The position numbers were made by a program, and so were the translations under genes. This document shows, one piece after another, positions 1 through 7,099 of a stretch of DNA of 64,000 bases. Within the stretch, counting starts at the first letter, position 1, and each line of letters opens with the position of its first letter. The notes under the pieces were generated by a model, which saw only the letters and a program-made list of their open reading frames with translations, had not been told where the DNA came from and ran no database searches. Source of the DNA: Desulfonatronum thioautotrophicum (lineage in GTDB: Bacteria > Desulfobacterota > Desulfovibrionia > Desulfovibrionales > Desulfonatronaceae); NCBI RefSeq assembly GCF_000934745.1, contig NZ_JYNO01000014.1:1-64000 (forward strand), written 5' to 3'.

Positions 1-195
1 TTTTTCAATAGGCCAATGTTTCGTTTTGTCGAGCACGGGTATAAGCACGGCGAGGATGTATATGCAGCTCTTGGACAAACTGATGCTGGCCGCTACTTGA
101 TCGTATTCTTTATCCGCAAGCCAGACCATGCGGCGCTGATCATCAGCGCAAGAGACATGGATAGGAAGGAACGGAGGCTTTATGAAAAAAAGTGA
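1..195 (+). CDS. brnT: BrnT-family toxin, C-terminal part
   Basis: This frame is open from the first base and ends at TGA 193-195, so the 5' part lies outside the window. The 64 visible codons carry the BrnT hallmarks: a [17 protein letters not shown] stretch followed by [17 protein letters not shown]. In the family these match the ribonuclease core, including the conserved ISAR and ERxxY segments. BrnT is a RelE-fold endoribonuclease neutralised by a ribbon-helix-helix partner. The next gene starts 14 nt before this stop, the usual BrnT/BrnA arrangement. The C-terminus looks intact. Confidence 0.85.
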   Translation, partial: FFNRPMFRFVEHGYKHGEDVYAALGQTDAGRYLIVFFIRKPDHAALIISARDMDRKERRLYEKK

Positions 196-463
196 ACACG
201 CAAGCCAATCCACTTTATCTCAAGCGGATTCTTTGGATGAAATCGCCACATTCTGGGATGACCACAGTTTATCCGATTTCTGGGATATGACGCGGGAAGT
301 CAGCTTTGATGTCAGGGCTGAACGAGTTCGACGTATACCCCTGGATCCTGAATTATACTGCCAGGTTGAGTCCAACGCTCGTTCTCGAGGTTTATCACCT
401 GAAACCCTGGTGAATATGTGGGTGGCTGAACGACTGAACTTGCTCAAAACGAGTCACGGATGA
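182..463 (+). CDS. CopG-type (BrnA-like) antitoxin
   Basis: This 93-residue protein is translated from ATG 182, with a GGAGG Shine-Dalgarno sequence lying inside the 3' end of the preceding BrnT-like gene. Residues 20-45 ([15 protein letters not shown], then EVSFDV) match the N-terminal signature of the CopG antitoxin family that pairs with BrnT. The C-terminal half resembles the short ribbon-helix-helix DNA-binding fold ([18 protein letters not shown]). It should bind the toxin and autoregulate the pair. The 14-nt overlap supports translational coupling. Confidence 0.85.
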   Translation: MKKSEHASQSTLSQADSLDEIATFWDDHSLSDFWDMTREVSFDVRAERVRRIPLDPELYCQVESNARSRGLSPETLVNMWVAERLNLLKTSHG

Positions 464-570
464 CGTGTCTTCTCTTTTGTCTAGCCGGGGGGTGTTGATT
501 TCCACAGCGGGCGGTTCAAAAAGATTGATCAACCGCCCACATCCAACCGGGGTCATGCTTTTTGACTTGC

Positions 571-846
571 CTACCCATTTCGCGGGTGACGTGATTTGGG
601 TAATCCCAGGAAACCCTTGCTCTTATCTTCACACTTCGGTTTGTTCTCTCCATAATATGCTCTTCCCTCACGCAAGACATGGACGCAGAAGGAGTTTAAG
701 CTCTCACCATATCGGAGAGCGTCGATGGCAAGCGCCTTGTGCAAATCCTTTCTATCTGTGAAGTTAAGGCAGTTAAGGCAGTTAAGGCAGTTAAGGCAAT
801 TTTTACCCATTTCACGTGTGACGCATTTAGGGTAAAATCCGCTCAT
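571..846 (-). pseudogene. Relic of a HicB-type antitoxin C-terminus
   Basis: Within this open frame about 35 residues (DLHKALAIDALRYGESLNSF followed by CVHVLREG) match the C-terminal ribbon-helix-helix segment of HicB-type antitoxins, which usually reads xELHKALAxxAxxxGxSLNSxxxxxL. The N-terminal domain is missing. Directly upstream in its own direction the frame runs through a 4 x 9-bp tandem repeat that encodes repeating NCL tripeptides, not protein-like sequence. No toxin lies beside it. I read it as a degraded gene fragment rather than a functional small protein. Confidence 0.5.
763..798. repeat. Tandem nonamer GTTAAGGCA x4
   Basis: Four perfect direct copies of GTTAAGGCA occupy 763-798. 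They sit at the breakpoint of the antitoxin relic, so slippage or repeat-mediated deletion may have contributed to its loss. Confidence 0.95.
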
Positions 847-981
847 TTAACCGCACGCGTTTAGCCTTCCCACTCTGACCCTGACGTTAATATCAGGCAG
901 GATGCCTATTTGCGAGCATTAAGTGCGTAATGCCCAAAGGTTGAGATCCACTATGGGCATTTTCTTCGTCATAAAATATTC

Positions 982-1251
982 ATGGAACATGCCAACCCTC
1001 CGCCTTCTTCCGTCGAGGTCTGGAAAAACGAAGAAAAAGGCTCAGATGTGAATCTGGCCACCCATGCGAAATATGGCGACTACAAGGCCACGGTCAGCAT
1101 TCTTGATCTTTGCATTCTCGAAGGCAATCTTCCAAGACGCGCGACACAACTCGTTCTTGACTGGACCGAATTGAATCAGGCTGAATTGATGCAAAATTGG
1201 GAGCGTTGCAAAGCCAAAAAACACCCCCTTCCAATAAAACCACTCACGTGA
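982..1251 (+). CDS. DUF4160-like protein
   Basis: Residues 28-75 (HAKYGDYKATVSI, then LEGNLPRRATQLVLDWTELN and QAELMQNWE) match the DUF4160 core, whose consensus includes HAxYG, EGxLPxRAxxLVxEW and ELxxNW. DUF4160 genes are commonly paired with DUF2442 genes, as here, in modules suspected to be toxin-antitoxin systems. The open frame extends in phase upstream of ATG 982 to about 937. A better start may be ATG 930, which reads M-P-K-V-E-I-H only if one A of the AAA at 936-938 is removed. The gene may therefore be 5'-frameshifted, or translation may begin at 982. Function is not established. Confidence 0.6.
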   Translation: MEHANPPPSSVEVWKNEEKGSDVNLATHAKYGDYKATVSILDLCILEGNLPRRATQLVLDWTELNQAELMQNWERCKAKKHPLPIKPLT

Positions 1252-1264
1252 GATGGAGGCATAG

Positions 1265-1537
1265 ATGTATTGGGACATCACTCAATTCCGTCACGTTGCA
1301 CCAAGGACCTTGCACGTCCATTTTTCGGATGGCCTGGAGGGGACTGTTGTCATTGATCCCTCATTTTGTCATGGAGTTTTCCAGGTGCTTCATGATGATG
1401 ACGCCATTGGATTGGCCAAGATCGATGACGGAGCCCTCACTTGGCCAGACGGTTTGGACCTCGCGCCCGACACCATGTATAAAGAAATCAAGGCAAGCCC
1501 TGAACGGTGCTATGTTCTCCGTGCTGGCCGTTCGTAG
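1265..1537 (+). CDS. DUF2442 protein
   Basis: This 90-residue protein has a clear GGAGG Shine-Dalgarno sequence 5 nt before ATG 1265. The pattern LHVHFSDGLEGTVVID, GVFQVLHDDD, then ALTWPDGLDLAPDTMY matches DUF2442, whose signature is a DG turn, a GVFxxL segment and a WPNGxDLxPDxLY C-terminus. It lies 13 nt after the DUF4160-like gene, reproducing the common DUF4160-DUF2442 pair. DUF2442 resembles the N-terminal domain of NADAR/HTH antitoxin-type proteins, but its role here is inference from context. Confidence 0.85.
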   Translation: MYWDITQFRHVAPRTLHVHFSDGLEGTVVIDPSFCHGVFQVLHDDDAIGLAKIDDGALTWPDGLDLAPDTMYKEIKASPERCYVLRAGRS

Positions 1538-1577
1538 GAATTCTGGAGACAACATGCCCAACTTCACTGTGCCTTTG

Positions 1578-1690
1578 TGTCTCGAGTGTAGCGGGAGTGA
1601 GACCATTCTTTTTTTATCTCTCGCCCGCTCGCGGACTCGATTGAAGCAGAGCAAAGGCAGGGGGGTATTGCTCCGGGGGAGTGATAGTCC
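1578..1690. repeat. Intergenic repeat R2, copy 1
   Basis: This roughly 110-bp segment matches 4457-4570 at most positions. Shared blocks include TCTCGAGNGNAGCGGG, TTTTTNATCTCTCG and GCAGAGCAAAGGCAGG. Both copies lie between toxin-antitoxin modules. No coding capacity is evident. Confidence 0.7.
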
Positions 1691-1723
1691 GTAAATCCAC
1701 CATTGGTTCATGTATGAGAGTGT

Positions 1724-1954
1724 CTATTCGCTTGCATTGAAAAAAGCATCCATCGACATTTCCAAATCATGACGGATTATTTTCATCATGAGCCCTTTTG
1801 GAACGTCCCTCCCACCGTGATCCGGTATTGTTGTTTTTCTTCCATCGATATGCATGAGTCTGATATGCGATCCTTTTTGTCTAACCTTTACGAAACCCAG
1901 CCGCTCAACCCGCGCGATGAATTCGCGGAATGTCAGGGTAGGTTGTAATGTCAC
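1724..1954 (-). CDS. hicA: HicA-type toxin
   Basis: This 76-residue protein belongs to the HicA mRNA-interferase family (dsRBD-like fold). It has the FVKVRQKGSHIRLMH core with the catalytic histidine in GSHIR, then TTIPDHGGRDVPKGLMMKII, the conserved IPxHxxxxxxxGxLxxIL region. It overlaps the upstream HicB gene by 4 nt (ATGA), so the order here is antitoxin then toxin. That is the reverse of the E. coli order, but common elsewhere. Confidence 0.93.
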   Translation of the reverse strand: MTLQPTLTFREFIARVERLGFVKVRQKGSHIRLMHIDGRKTTIPDHGGRDVPKGLMMKIIRHDLEMSMDAFFNASE

Positions 1955-2175
1955 AATGTGACCTCCAAATCACGGAGGCCAATAAACCTGGTTGACGCTT
2001 CGGAAATGTCCGCCATTTCATCCCTGCATGCCTGGATGGCCTCCCGGATGTTTTCCATGGCTTCCTCCATGGTGTATCCATAGCTATGACAACCTTGGAA
2101 CATGGGACAACTCACGATATAGACACCATTCTTGTCTTGTTCGATTATTACAGGGAAATGTGTACTTCGCGACAT
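1951..2175 (-). CDS. hicB: HicB-type antitoxin
   Basis: ATG 2175 is preferred over the upstream ATG because AAGGAG lies 8 nt before it; this gives 74 residues. The FPVIIEQDKNGVYIVSCPMF and GCHSYGYTMEEAMENIREAI segments are the partially degraded RNase H-like HicB fold. There is no obvious C-terminal DNA-binding domain, so this is the short HicB type. It is expected to bind the adjacent HicA and block its RNase site. The gene is co-transcribed with hicA through a 4-nt overlap. Confidence 0.92.
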   Translation of the reverse strand: MSRSTHFPVIIEQDKNGVYIVSCPMFQGCHSYGYTMEEAMENIREAIQACRDEMADISEASTRFIGLRDLEVTL

Positions 2176-2270
2176 GAAGTATTTCTCCTTTATTAGTGAA
2201 GGCAACGGTCCAAAGTTTCAACATTTTTCCGTGTTTGGAACATCACCCCGCCGGCCTGCCCTGTACTCAG

Positions 2271-2603
2271 CTAGGACAGCCCGTGCTCCTGGAGGATGCT
2301 CTTCAACCTGTTTTCATCGATGGAAGGCAATTCACTTTTTGAATATATTTTCAGCAGGTACAGATTCTCCTGATGGTCTGTGTAATAATAGATCACCCGG
2401 AATCCTGAGCTTTTGCCGCTTCGTGCGGATGTGTTCGCCAGCCTGATCTTGTAAAGGGATGGGCTCAGGCGGATGCCGGCATGCGGATCCCTGCTCAGCA
2501 CGTCGCAAAGGGTCTTGAGGTCTTGGGGCAGATTTTTGTGTCGCTTGAGCAGCCTTTTGACGTCCCTGGCAAAGCAGGGCAGGCTATTGATCTTCAAGTT
2601 CAT
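2271..2603 (-). CDS. RelE/ParE-superfamily toxin
   Basis: This 110-residue protein has the topology of YafQ/RelE-like toxins. It has an N-terminal helix (FARDVKRLLKRHKNLPQDL), a central LSPSLYKIRLANTSA strand pair, then SSGFRVIYYYTDHQENLYLLKIYSKSE, the RVIY and LLxxYxK strands typical of the family. It overlaps the upstream ribbon-helix-helix gene by 20 nt. In such toxins it would be a ribosome-dependent mRNase or a gyrase poison. Which one cannot be told from the sequence. Confidence 0.85.
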   Translation of the reverse strand: MNLKINSLPCFARDVKRLLKRHKNLPQDLKTLCDVLSRDPHAGIRLSPSLYKIRLANTSARSGKSSGFRVIYYYTDHQENLYLLKIYSKSELPSIDENRLKSILQEHGLS

Positions 2604-2853
2604 GGATCAGGTCCTGCAAGGATTGCCCGCATGCATCGCCGTACACCACCGCCTTGAGTTCCTTGGCCGCCTGTTCAAATTCGCTGTAGAACCGTCTTGA
2701 TTTTTGTTCTTCCAGGTATGCCCGGATGGCCTCGTGGATGATTTCGCTCCGATTCAAGTCATATTCAGCCGACAATTCATCAAGTTCTTGAACAAGATAC
2801 TCTGGCAACCTCAGTCCTACCTGTTTTTTTCGAAGCAGCTCAATATGTTGCAT
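2584..2853 (-). CDS. Ribbon-helix-helix antitoxin
   Basis: The segment VGLRLPEYLVQELDELSAEYD followed by LNRSEIIHEAIRAYLEEQKS is a CopG/MetJ-type ribbon-helix-helix DNA-binding motif. A C-terminal tail (residues 55-89) would wrap the toxin. ATG 2853 gives 89 residues with a GAAAGAG sequence just upstream; an in-frame ATG at 2892 would add 13 residues. The 20-nt overlap with the RelE-like gene supports a TA operon. Confidence 0.85.
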   Translation of the reverse strand: MQHIELLRKKQVGLRLPEYLVQELDELSAEYDLNRSEIIHEAIRAYLEEQKSRRFYSEFEQAAKELKAVVYGDACGQSLQDLIHELEDQ

Positions 2854-2959
2854 ATGCTCTTTCCATCCAAATGTTGTCGCATTGTTCAACAATTTTATAT
2901 GCCATTGATTGACAATTCGTCAACCGCAAAACACGTCGCAAAGCACGTCGGAAGCTGGG

Positions 2960-3540
2960 TTTCCGCGGAGCGGGCGGTTGAAAAAGAAGAGGTTTTAACC
3001 GCCCACTCCCTTCGGTCGTTCGAAGTATGGGACTTTTCCCCGGCGGACGGTTGCCGGGGAAAAGGCTCCGTGCCCTGCGGGCATTTTATCCAGCGGTAGC
3101 TGGAGGGCAGTTTCTTGGCCGCAATGGTCGGCGGCCGAGAAGGTTTTCCGTCCCTTCTTTTGTCCCCCCTGTCGAGCGAAGCGGGCGGTTGAAAAAAAAG
3201 AGGTTTTAACCGCCCACTCCCTTTGGTCGTTCGACATTTGGGACATTTCCCCGGCGGACGGTTGCCGGGGAAAAGGCTCCGTGCCCTGCGGGCATTTTAT
3301 CCAGCGGTAGCTGGAGGGCAGTTTCTTGGCCGCAATGGTCGGCGGCCGAGAAGATCTTCCGTCCCCTGTTTTGTCCCCCCTGGCGACCCGGCACTCACTT
3401 AAATGGAGGGGGATTTCTCTGCTGCCCACATTCTGAACAGTGTGAGTGCCGGGGGGCGGTTGAATAAGAAGAGGTTTTAACCGCCCACTCCCTTCGGTCG
3501 TTCGACATGTGGGACATTTCCCCGGCAGCCTGCTCCGCAC
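2960..3540. repeat. R1 repeat block: two full units and a partial third
   Basis: Two near-identical direct units of about 215 bp lie at about 2968-3182 and 3183-3396, and a third 5' part lies at about 3456-3535. Each full unit holds four potential stems in order: GGGCGGTT/AACCGCCC, CCCCGGC/GCCGGGG, CCAGC/GCTGG, and GGCCG/CGGCC. Further copies or fragments occur at about 500-545, 6408-6480, 7112-7323, 7313-7390, 7818-7900 and 30222-30270. Short frames inside it are present only because the repeat lacks stops, and I do not call them genes. Confidence 0.9.
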
Positions 3541-3641
3541 GTATCCGTTATTCCTGGATAGGTGCACGGGGACGGTTTCCAGGGAAACTGGACAAGCTTT
3601 ATCCAGCCAATGGTTGGGTGACTTCGCATGGTATTCAAAAT

Positions 3642-4130
3642 TCATTCTCCTGCCTGGGCCATCAATTCCTGGAAAACGGTATCGGAAAGATACATTCCGC
3701 TCTTACGCAACCATCGCAATCGCTCCTCCACGGAATGGATGAGCCCTCGCCGTTTTGCAAGTATCAGGAGCGCTCCGGTACCCAATGTCGGAATTCCAAA
3801 GACGCGTGCACAACGACGCGCAGCAAGATCATCGACTACAGCCCTATAGCCCTGTTCTCTCAGGGCGAAAGAAAAGACTGCGGACTCTCCCTCTCCCAGG
3901 TTCCAGGCTGCGATGGGCAGAGTGATTTCCACACTCCTCCGTTCGATCCATGATGCCTTTGAGAGAAATGTTTTGGCCGCATCGTCGATTTTGCCCGCGA
4001 CTATCTCCCCATAGACCTGCTCCGGCACGATGACGGAATTGAAAAGGCTCGGCAGCAGATCCGACTGACCGCTTCGAAACAGGACGATCAACGGAGAGCT
4101 ATTCACCACAACCCGTTCAATCCGCATCAT
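3642..4130 (-). CDS. DUF3368 PIN-like toxin
   Basis: This 162-residue protein opens with VVVNSSPLIVLFRSGQSDLL, the DUF3368 version of the PIN N-terminus in which the first acidic residue of VapC (D) is replaced by N. It continues with VPEQVYGEIV, a LGEGESAVFSFALREQG helix, and AVVDDLAARRCARVFGIPTLGTGALLILAKRRGLI. That is the full family length with the second acidic pair (VVDDL) in place. It overlaps the upstream UPF0175 gene by 14 nt. UPF0175/DUF3368 pairs are recognised as VapBC-like TA modules, so a nuclease role is inferred from family. Confidence 0.88.
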   Translation of the reverse strand: MMRIERVVVNSSPLIVLFRSGQSDLLPSLFNSVIVPEQVYGEIVAGKIDDAAKTFLSKASWIERRSVEITLPIAAWNLGEGESAVFSFALREQGYRAVVDDLAARRCARVFGIPTLGTGALLILAKRRGLIHSVEERLRWLRKSGMYLSDTVFQELMAQAGE

Positions 4131-4371
4131 TCAGTTCCGCTTGAAGCTGCTCCGCAGTAATTTGCAATGGTGAAACATGTGCAGCGCAGAGTTCATCAAT
4201 GAATTCGGCCCTGGACAATCCGGCGATTTCCGCACCCTTGTTTTGGGATATTCGTCCCATTTCGTACCACTTGACAGCAGCGGCGATGCGCATTTGCCGT
4301 GAGAATTCCTGGGGGTCGGCATGCAGTGCGGAAAAGACCGTACTCGGAAGTTCCATCGTGATTGTCGTCAT
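4117..4371 (-). CDS. UPF0175 antitoxin
   Basis: This 84-residue protein has the UPF0175 pattern: short N-terminal strand (TITMELPSTVF), then FSRQMRIAAAVKWYEMGRIS, then GAEIAGLSRAEFIDELCAAHVS, a helix-turn-helix-like region. It ends with LQAELND just before the toxin start. AAGG lies 7 nt upstream of ATG 4371. The 14-nt overlap with the DUF3368 gene argues for coupled expression. Confidence 0.88.
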   Translation of the reverse strand: MTTITMELPSTVFSALHADPQEFSRQMRIAAAVKWYEMGRISQNKGAEIAGLSRAEFIDELCAAHVSPLQITAEQLQAELNDAD

Positions 4372-4717
4372 GGATACACCTTGGTTTCCGGCAATTTCGT
4401 TTGAACAGTTTTCATTGCCTGTCGGCCTCCATCCTGGATACGTGCTTCTGATTACATGTCTCGAGCGCAGCGGGTGTGAGCCCGTTCTTATTTTTGATCT
4501 CTCGTCCGTTCGCTTTGCTCACTTGACGCAGAGCAAAGGCAGGAGGGGTATTTTATTGCACCGGGGCGGTGCAATGTATAAAGGTCTCGCCCTTGCAGAG
4601 TATTTTTCTTCTCTTCTCTGTGTCTCTAGTTCGCCCGGTCAAAGAGGACAACGAAAATTCGATGCTTTTTCGGGTCACGGGCCGCAGGGTTCTTGATCCG
4701 AAAAAGATCCCCGCGCC
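4372..4717. repeat. Intergenic region containing repeat R2, copy 2
   Basis: No gene is seen in this 346-bp stretch. Bases 4457-4570 are the second copy of R2 (first copy at 1578-1690). They are followed by an ATTGCACC/GGTGCAAT inverted repeat around 4555-4575. The position downstream of an orphan antitoxin is where its toxin would be expected, but no toxin frame is found. Confidence 0.6.
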
Positions 4718-4948
4718 TCACATCCGCACCTGGTAGGCGAGCACGTCCTCCGCTTCAGCATTCAGGTCATCGGCGCGTTGATTGATGATTTCCAGATCAC
4801 GGCGTTCGGTTTCCGCCCTGGCCAGGCTTGCCAGAAACAGTCGGGCAGCGTGCTCCAGAAATTCCGAACGGCTCCGAAAATCATGCCCGTAGCGATTGAT
4901 CAATTCGAGAACCTCAGTAGACAGAGTGATGGATGTCTTTGTTTTCAT
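4718..4948 (-). CDS. Orphan ribbon-helix-helix antitoxin
   Basis: ATG 4948 gives 76 residues. KTKTSITLSTEVLELINRYG followed by FRSRSEFLEHAARLFLA is a ribbon-helix-helix motif. The tail (RDLEIINQRADDLNAEAEDV) resembles MazE-like antitoxins that accompany PemK/MazF toxins. No MazF-like frame follows. An ISL3 element lies just upstream: its target duplication (4947-4954) overlaps the start codon, so the native leader now sits beyond 6332. Expression is probably disturbed, or driven from the insertion sequence. Confidence 0.75.
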   Translation of the reverse strand: MKTKTSITLSTEVLELINRYGHDFRSRSEFLEHAARLFLASLARAETERRDLEIINQRADDLNAEAEDVLAYQVRM

Positions 4949-4954
4949 ATTACC

Positions 4955-6324
4955 GGTTCTTCGACGTTGGACGTGGAATTGGCAATTAGCCTCTGTGGTA
5001 TTATCTGCGAACCCGAGTGACTGTTTTTCGATGCCATCACCCAGGAGATAGCCACATGAACGCGAATGACCTTCTGACTCTCGGCCTTGGATTAACCGCT
5101 CCCTGGCAGGTTGTCGGCCAAAAGCTTGATATCGAGAAGAAGCCATCCGAGCTTCGTCTAGAAGTCGAGGCGGATCGAGGCACTCTTTATCCGTGTCCGC
5201 AATGCGAAACGCCTTGTAAGGCCCATGACTTCAAAGAATTTTCCTGGCGTCATCTCAACTTTTTCCAACACCACTGCTTGATCAAAGCAAGAGTTCCACG
5301 AGTCAAATGCGCCGAACACGGCATCCACCGGGTCAAGGTGCCCTGGGCTCGCGAAGGTAGCGGGTTTACATTGCTTTTTGAGCAAGCCGTCATGCTTCTG
5401 GCCCGCGAGATGCCTGTAAACGCTGTGGCCAATTATGTCGGCGTCACCGACAAGCGCATTTGGCGCGTGGTGACGCATTATGTCTACCAAGCCATGGGCA
5501 AGCTGGATCTCAGCGGCTTGTGCGGCATAGGTCTTGACGAGACGGCCACCAAGCGAGGGCATCACTACGTCACCATCTTTGTGGACATGGACCGAGATAC
5601 CCGCCCCGTTATCTTTGCCACACCCGGCAAAGGTAAGGCGTGTTTCAATGAGTTCGCCAAGCATCTCAAGAAGCATGGTGGTAATCCCGACAACATTATT
5701 GAAGTCGTTTGCGACATGTCCCCTGCCTTCCTGTCTGCGGCCGAGAAGACATTCAAGTATGCTTCAGTCACTGTGGACTGGTTCCATGTCGTCCAGATAT
5801 TTACAAAAGCCCTCGATGAAGTGCGTCGGCTGGAGGCGAAGCAGGTCGAACTGCCCAAAGGGGTTCGCTGGGCGACGCTTAAAGCGCTTGAAGCATCTCG
5901 GACCGATGAACAGAACGCTGCCTTGCGAGAGCTGGAGGAACGAGGATTGGCGACAGCCACGGCTTTTCGAGTCAAAGAGTTGCTGCGCTGGGTGCGCCAA
6001 GCCGATACCAGGCAGGCGGCTCGCTGGAGAGCCTCTCGGTTCTTCTCCTTTGCCCAGGAATTGATCAGTGATGATGACTTGCTGAAGCCGGTCAAAAAAG
6101 CGTTGAATACGTTCCAAGAGCATCTGCCTCGTATCCTGAGGCGATGGGAGTCGTTGCTCTCAAATGCCAGACTGGAGGGACTGAACAGCCTTTTCCAGGC
6201 GGCACGTTCCCGAGCCAGGGGGTATCGCAATGAGATGACATTCATCACTGTGATCTACCTGATTGGGGCTCCCATCAAGGAGCTACTTGTTTTATAGCAA
6301 TTCCACGTCCAACGTCGAAGAACC
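4955..6324 (+). mobile_element. Complete ISL3-family insertion sequence
   Basis: The element is 1370 bp with perfect 27-bp terminal inverted repeats at 4955-4981 and 6298-6324, both starting GGTTCTTCGACG when read inward. The 8-bp sequence ATATTACC is duplicated at 4947-4954 and 6325-6332. The ISL3 family typically makes 8-bp duplications. One intact transposase gene fills it. Perfect ends and duplication suggest a recent insertion. Confidence 0.96.
5056..6297 (+). CDS. ISL3-family transposase
   Basis: ATG 5056 with AGGAG 8 nt upstream gives 413 residues. The N-terminus has the ISL3 zinc-binding region (CPQCETPCKAHD, later CAEHGIHRVKVPW), then a helix-turn-helix region (VNAVANYVGVTDKRIWRVV). 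The DDE catalytic residues fit D in GLDETATKRGHHYVT, D in VVCDMSPAF and E in SNARLEGLNS, in family order. No internal stop or frameshift is seen, so it should be active. It catalyses cut-and-paste transposition of the surrounding element. Confidence 0.95.
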   Translation: MNANDLLTLGLGLTAPWQVVGQKLDIEKKPSELRLEVEADRGTLYPCPQCETPCKAHDFKEFSWRHLNFFQHHCLIKARVPRVKCAEHGIHRVKVPWAREGSGFTLLFEQAVMLLAREMPVNAVANYVGVTDKRIWRVVTHYVYQAMGKLDLSGLCGIGLDETATKRGHHYVTIFVDMDRDTRPVIFATPGKGKACFNEFAKHLKKHGGNPDNIIEVVCDMSPAFLSAAEKTFKYASVTVDWFHVVQIFTKALDEVRRLEAKQVELPKGVRWATLKALEASRTDEQNAALRELEERGLATATAFRVKELLRWVRQADTRQAARWRASRFFSFAQELISDDDLLKPVKKALNTFQEHLPRILRRWESLLSNARLEGLNSLFQAARSRARGYRNEMTFITVIYLIGAPIKELLVL

Positions 6325-6397
6325 ATATTACCATTATGCTCCTGCGCACTGGCAAATCAAGCTGTCGCCCATGGCAATTCTGTACATACCGGTTATT

Positions 6398-6805
6398 TCA
6401 GGATTTATGCACGAGGGCATTTTTATCCAGCGCCAGTTGGGAGGCTGTTTCGTGGCCGCAATGGTCGGCGGCCCAGATACGCCTCCCCATTTTCTCATCT
6501 ATACAGACCAGGCCCAGCCCGTGGCTGAGTGCTGCCTGAATGACCGCGGCTTCGCCTATGTCCAATGAGTTTTGCAGGAATGGGGGCAATGTTTGCGGTG
6601 AATTCAAGCGTTCGAGCCAGGCGCTTGTCGCATATGCCGACACGCCTGGCGCGTGTGAACCGGCACCAAATATTTCCTTGTCGACTTCATTGGGCACAAT
6701 GATTCGGTCATAGCAGATGCGCAGGACATCCAGACCGCCTGTTGCCACTGCCAGGGCAATGATCGGAGTGGTATTGATGACCAGTTCCCTGGGGGCATCA
6801 GGCAT
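6398..6805 (-). CDS. DUF3368 PIN-like toxin with repeat-derived C-terminus
   Basis: The N-terminal part (ELVINTTPIIALAVATGGLD, VPNEVDKEIF, DIGEAAVIQAALSHGLGLVC, IDEKMGRRI) matches DUF3368. After GRRI the reading enters repeat R1 (about 6408-6480) and continues with unrelated residues to a stop at 6398, for 135 residues in all. The intact neighbour at 3642-4130 has 162 residues and continues with the conserved GTxxLLxxAKxxG segment, which is absent here. The gene is therefore 3'-truncated and tailed by the repeat. It overlaps its UPF0175 partner by 8 nt. Activity is doubtful. Confidence 0.8.
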   Translation of the reverse strand: MPDAPRELVINTTPIIALAVATGGLDVLRICYDRIIVPNEVDKEIFGAGSHAPGVSAYATSAWLERLNSPQTLPPFLQNSLDIGEAAVIQAALSHGLGLVCIDEKMGRRIWAADHCGHETASQLALDKNALVHKS

Positions 6806-7046
6806 TGCGCAGGTCCGATTCCAGCTCTTCCCGGCTCAGGTCGATCATAGGTACTCCGTATTCACCGAGTTGAAGCAGGAAATGGGCCCGTTCCATGCCC
6901 AGCATCCGAGCCGCAATACCTGAGGATATCTTGCCCATTTCATAGAGTTTTGCGGCCATGGCCATTTTGGCCTGCCTGGAGAACTCCTCTGGCGTGCAGT
7001 GGACGGCATCAGGCAACTGTTGCGGTATTTCAATGGTGAGAAGCAT
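6798..7046 (-). CDS. UPF0175 antitoxin
   Basis: This 82-residue protein has the family pattern MLLTIEIPQQLPDAV, FSRQAKMAMAAKLYEMGKIS, and AARMLGMERAHFLLQLGEYGV. It is diverged from but clearly homologous to the copy at 4117-4371. GGGAG lies 8 nt before ATG 7046. The downstream partner is a truncated DUF3368 protein, so this antitoxin may persist without a working toxin. Confidence 0.87.
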   Translation of the reverse strand: MLLTIEIPQQLPDAVHCTPEEFSRQAKMAMAAKLYEMGKISSGIAARMLGMERAHFLLQLGEYGVPMIDLSREELESDLRNA

Positions 7047-7099
7047 GCATCAATCTCCCTGCGTTTAGAAATTCGAAAATCGAATCAGCAAACAGGAAA

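Larger units (their letters stand above)
464..981. other. Intergenic stretch with repeat fragments and an antitoxin relic
   Basis: No intact gene is seen here. Bases 500-545 hold a diverged fragment of repeat R1: an inverted GGGCGGTT/AACCGCCC pair around an A-rich loop. Bases 571-798 hold an antitoxin relic and a nonamer repeat, listed separately. The segment before 982 contains ATG 930, the possible ancestral start of the DUF4160-like gene. Confidence 0.5.

Noticed and set aside
3027-3209. Short protein encoded by the R1 repeat (GLFPGGRLPGKRLRALRAFY)
   Set aside because: It exists in each repeat copy only because the hairpin sequence lacks stops; no start signal and no conservation beyond the DNA repeat.
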